Origin: Polytrichum commune
Lineage: Eukaryota > Streptophyta > Polytrichopsida > Polytrichales > Polytrichaceae
Assembly (NCBI GenBank): GCA_950295325.1
Contig: OX485807.1
Span: 38,534,440 to 38,594,439, forward strand
Direction: 5' to 3'
DNA: 60,000 nucleotides
Positions within the stretch are counted from its first letter, which is position 1. The number at the start of each line of letters is the position of its first letter. The translations under genes were made by a program, and so were the position numbers. Positions 58,239 to 60,000 of this stretch are shown here, piece by piece. The notes below the pieces were generated by a model that was not told the origin of the DNA, searched no databases, and was given only the letters and a program-made list of their open reading frames with translations.

Positions 58239-59329
58239 GTGAATAACATGCTGTGGGAAAAAGGAGAACACGTCCTTGAAACAATGTGGAATAGAAAAGG
58301 CTAAACTATATGAGAAGATAAAAGATGAGATAGTCAAAGAAACCCTCGTGACTCCAAAAACAACGATAATTCAAAGGATCTCCATCGAGTAAAAGACACT
58401 GACACTAAACATACAGTCCTTCTTGACTTCCACCTATGTTCTCATACAAAAATTTAACCTAGAACAATATGCCAAATTAATGTGAAAGGAAGTAGGAGCT
58501 TACATGAATCATGAGGCTAACGAGACTGGGGATGTCTAGCGTTGGATCGCCACGGAGCTGTAACAACCCAACATGCAAGCTAAACCTAATAATAATTCCA
58601 AATAATAAGCGACATTAAATATCATATTTGATGTAATGTTTTTACCCAAGGAAGACATATGTTAACACACGATTGTGTTACTTGACGAGTGGTCAATTTG
58701 TTTGAACTCCATGCAAGTTTATTGTCAAAGGTAACTATGAGTTTTGAAGAATACTTGCTGGTAGAAATAAGTTTGCCCACAGTAAATGGAAAAGCAGAGG
58801 CCCGGCAAAATTGTTGTGCGGAATATGCACAGAGTCTGACACTTATCCGCCTAGCAGTCCTCCTAGATGAATGTACCATGATTCACTTTAACACTATTTA
58901 GTGTTAAAGAACTATTTAGTGTACACCAATATGTGCAATTAGGTTGCTTTTGTGTATAGGTTGCCTCTTTACCCATGTAAAATACCTTGGGTCAAACCAG
59001 ATCATGCAAAAGCTTCTAACTGCCCATTATTCAAGTGCATGGTCGTGTTCCATTCTATATTTATCATCTGACATGGGCCTCCACTATCTTACCTTCATTG
59101 GATGAAATTAATGTTGGAACGAATAATGAATAGTGCCAACATGAATATTGTGAATATTGTGAATAATGCCGGTATTTTCAATGGTAGTTCTTCTATGAAT
59201 AGTAATAGGAGGGAATAATATTGAGATGAACAATGTTTCTTACAAATAAAACTGGGATTAATAATGATTCATGCACATAGTGCCGGGAGTATAACTCCAC
59301 CCAAATGTCAAAATTCATCTCAAATGTGC
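58239..59329. other. Intergenic with small palindromic repeats, no gene seen
   Basis: Near-palindromes ACATTAAATATCATATTTGATGT (58612-58634, split by its centre) and AACACTATTTAGTGTT (58888-58903) flank 250 bp of more balanced sequence and may be ends of a CACTAAAT-type MITE. A low-complexity AATATTGTGAATA-like run lies at 59140-59170. Confidence 0.4.
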
Positions 59330-59947
59330 CCATACTAAATGAATATTCCCATTTTGTTCAGGGGCCCATGAAATAAAATTGACATAGTCCAGAGTCATGG
59401 AACTGACCCTCATAGCCGAATAATGTTGTGAACTATGTGATTGAGTCACTTCTACATATTTGATCACGTCAACGCTGCAATTGTGGTTGCCGTGCAAGGA
59501 GGGCCGCCAAGAGCTATTAAAAATTGGAGTTTACTGATCGTGTACCCAAGCACTGAGTGGGGGAACAATTGTCTACAAGCCTAGTTGCATCCGCCTTCCT
59601 CCTCTAATTGTCTTGCTCAATACTAATTGTTAACTGCAGTCTAGTGTCACGACACTAGATCTTAACCCAACATTCTTTGTCGTTCCTTGTAAATTGTTTG
59701 TAGATTATACATTTACAGTGTTGCAATTACTATCACTTACTATGTGGATTTCTCATCCAAATTGCAATTATCCATGACAATGTTTCATCACAAATTGCTG
59801 ACGAGAGAAGGTAGGGTTATGGCCCAATGGATGAAGTCATCCATCATCCATGACAGTAATTGTTCATTTATTCATAAGAAAAGTCATCCAAAAAGTTATC
59901 AGGGTGACATTAAATACCACATGACAACTAAATATTGTGTCCGTAAG
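59330..59947 (-). repeat. Long repeat, inverted copy of 50.67-51.56 kb
   Basis: Reverse complement of 50668-51560 with scattered differences and without the 238-bp MITE. It retains AATATTTAGTTGTCAT-like sequence at its outer edge (minus-strand reading), where the other copy is interrupted by the end of the Harbinger-type element, which suggests the latter inserted at that point. Confidence 0.75.
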
Positions 59948-60000
59948 TTAGAACTCCTGGCTCGTGGTTTGCGAATCACCTTCCAGACACCGCATGTGGT
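59948..60000. other. Window end, unassigned
   Basis: No feature seen in the last bases; the sequence is cut by the window edge. Confidence 0.4.

Noticed and set aside
1-60000. CRISPR array, rRNA operon or bacterial gene cluster
   Set aside because: No regularly spaced short repeats, no rRNA core sequence and no dense gene packing; the genes are split by introns, so the DNA is eukaryotic.

Overview
The window is AT-rich nuclear DNA of a plant. It holds two split protein-coding genes with canonical GT-AG introns whose reading phases close exactly, set in a thick layer of transposable elements. The element types (Ty3/gypsy LTR retrotransposon, Tourist/Harbinger, Stowaway and hAT MITEs, a tRNA-derived SINE) and the two plant-type genes point to a streptophyte. 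The retrotransposon has no visible chromodomain and does not look like the common flowering-plant chromoviruses, so a non-flowering land plant is possible, but I cannot name the species.

Layout. 1-2.7 kb: decayed repeats. 2.696-15.158 kb: a Tourist/Harbinger-type element (TAA target duplication) split by a young Ty3/gypsy retrotransposon (3,169-15,111; CCACC target duplication). The retrotransposon carries an uninterrupted 2,079-residue Gag-Pol frame between two 1,784-bp LTRs that look identical. Its 5' side is rearranged: a third LTR, cut after 289 bp, is fused to a second copy of the integrase 3' part. 15.2-15.6 kb: a SINE with a perfect 12-bp duplication. 16-23 kb: MITEs, a long foldback element, a tiny retroposed poly(A) insertion and poly-C tracts.

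23-27.3 kb: a four-exon gene for an ARGLU1-like (arginine/glutamate-rich) nuclear protein. 29.7-30 kb: the decayed C-terminal end of a hAT transposase. 30.9-31.6 kb: a local duplication, one copy holding a GC-rich hairpin plus a TTAGGG-like run. 33.2-40.2 kb: a nine-exon gene for a probably plastid-targeted aromatic amino-acid permease of the Trp/Tyr permease family, with a hAT MITE in its last intron and inverted copies of a dispersed repeat on both sides.

41-60 kb: almost entirely non-autonomous DNA transposons and their nests: a foldback element, a Stowaway MITE, a Harbinger-type element holding a hAT MITE, a repeat present in inverted copies at 50.7-51.6 and 59.3-59.95 kb, and another hAT MITE. 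A GC-richer minus-strand patch at 44.9-45.6 kb has an almost open frame and may be a decayed or unrecognised gene.

The two cellular genes are not functionally linked as far as I can see: one protein is a pre-mRNA splicing/transcription accessory factor, the other a membrane transporter. I found no CRISPR array, rRNA gene or convincing tRNA gene. I did not find a clearly new biological system; the strongest unusual object is the rearranged three-LTR retrotransposon inserted as one unit.
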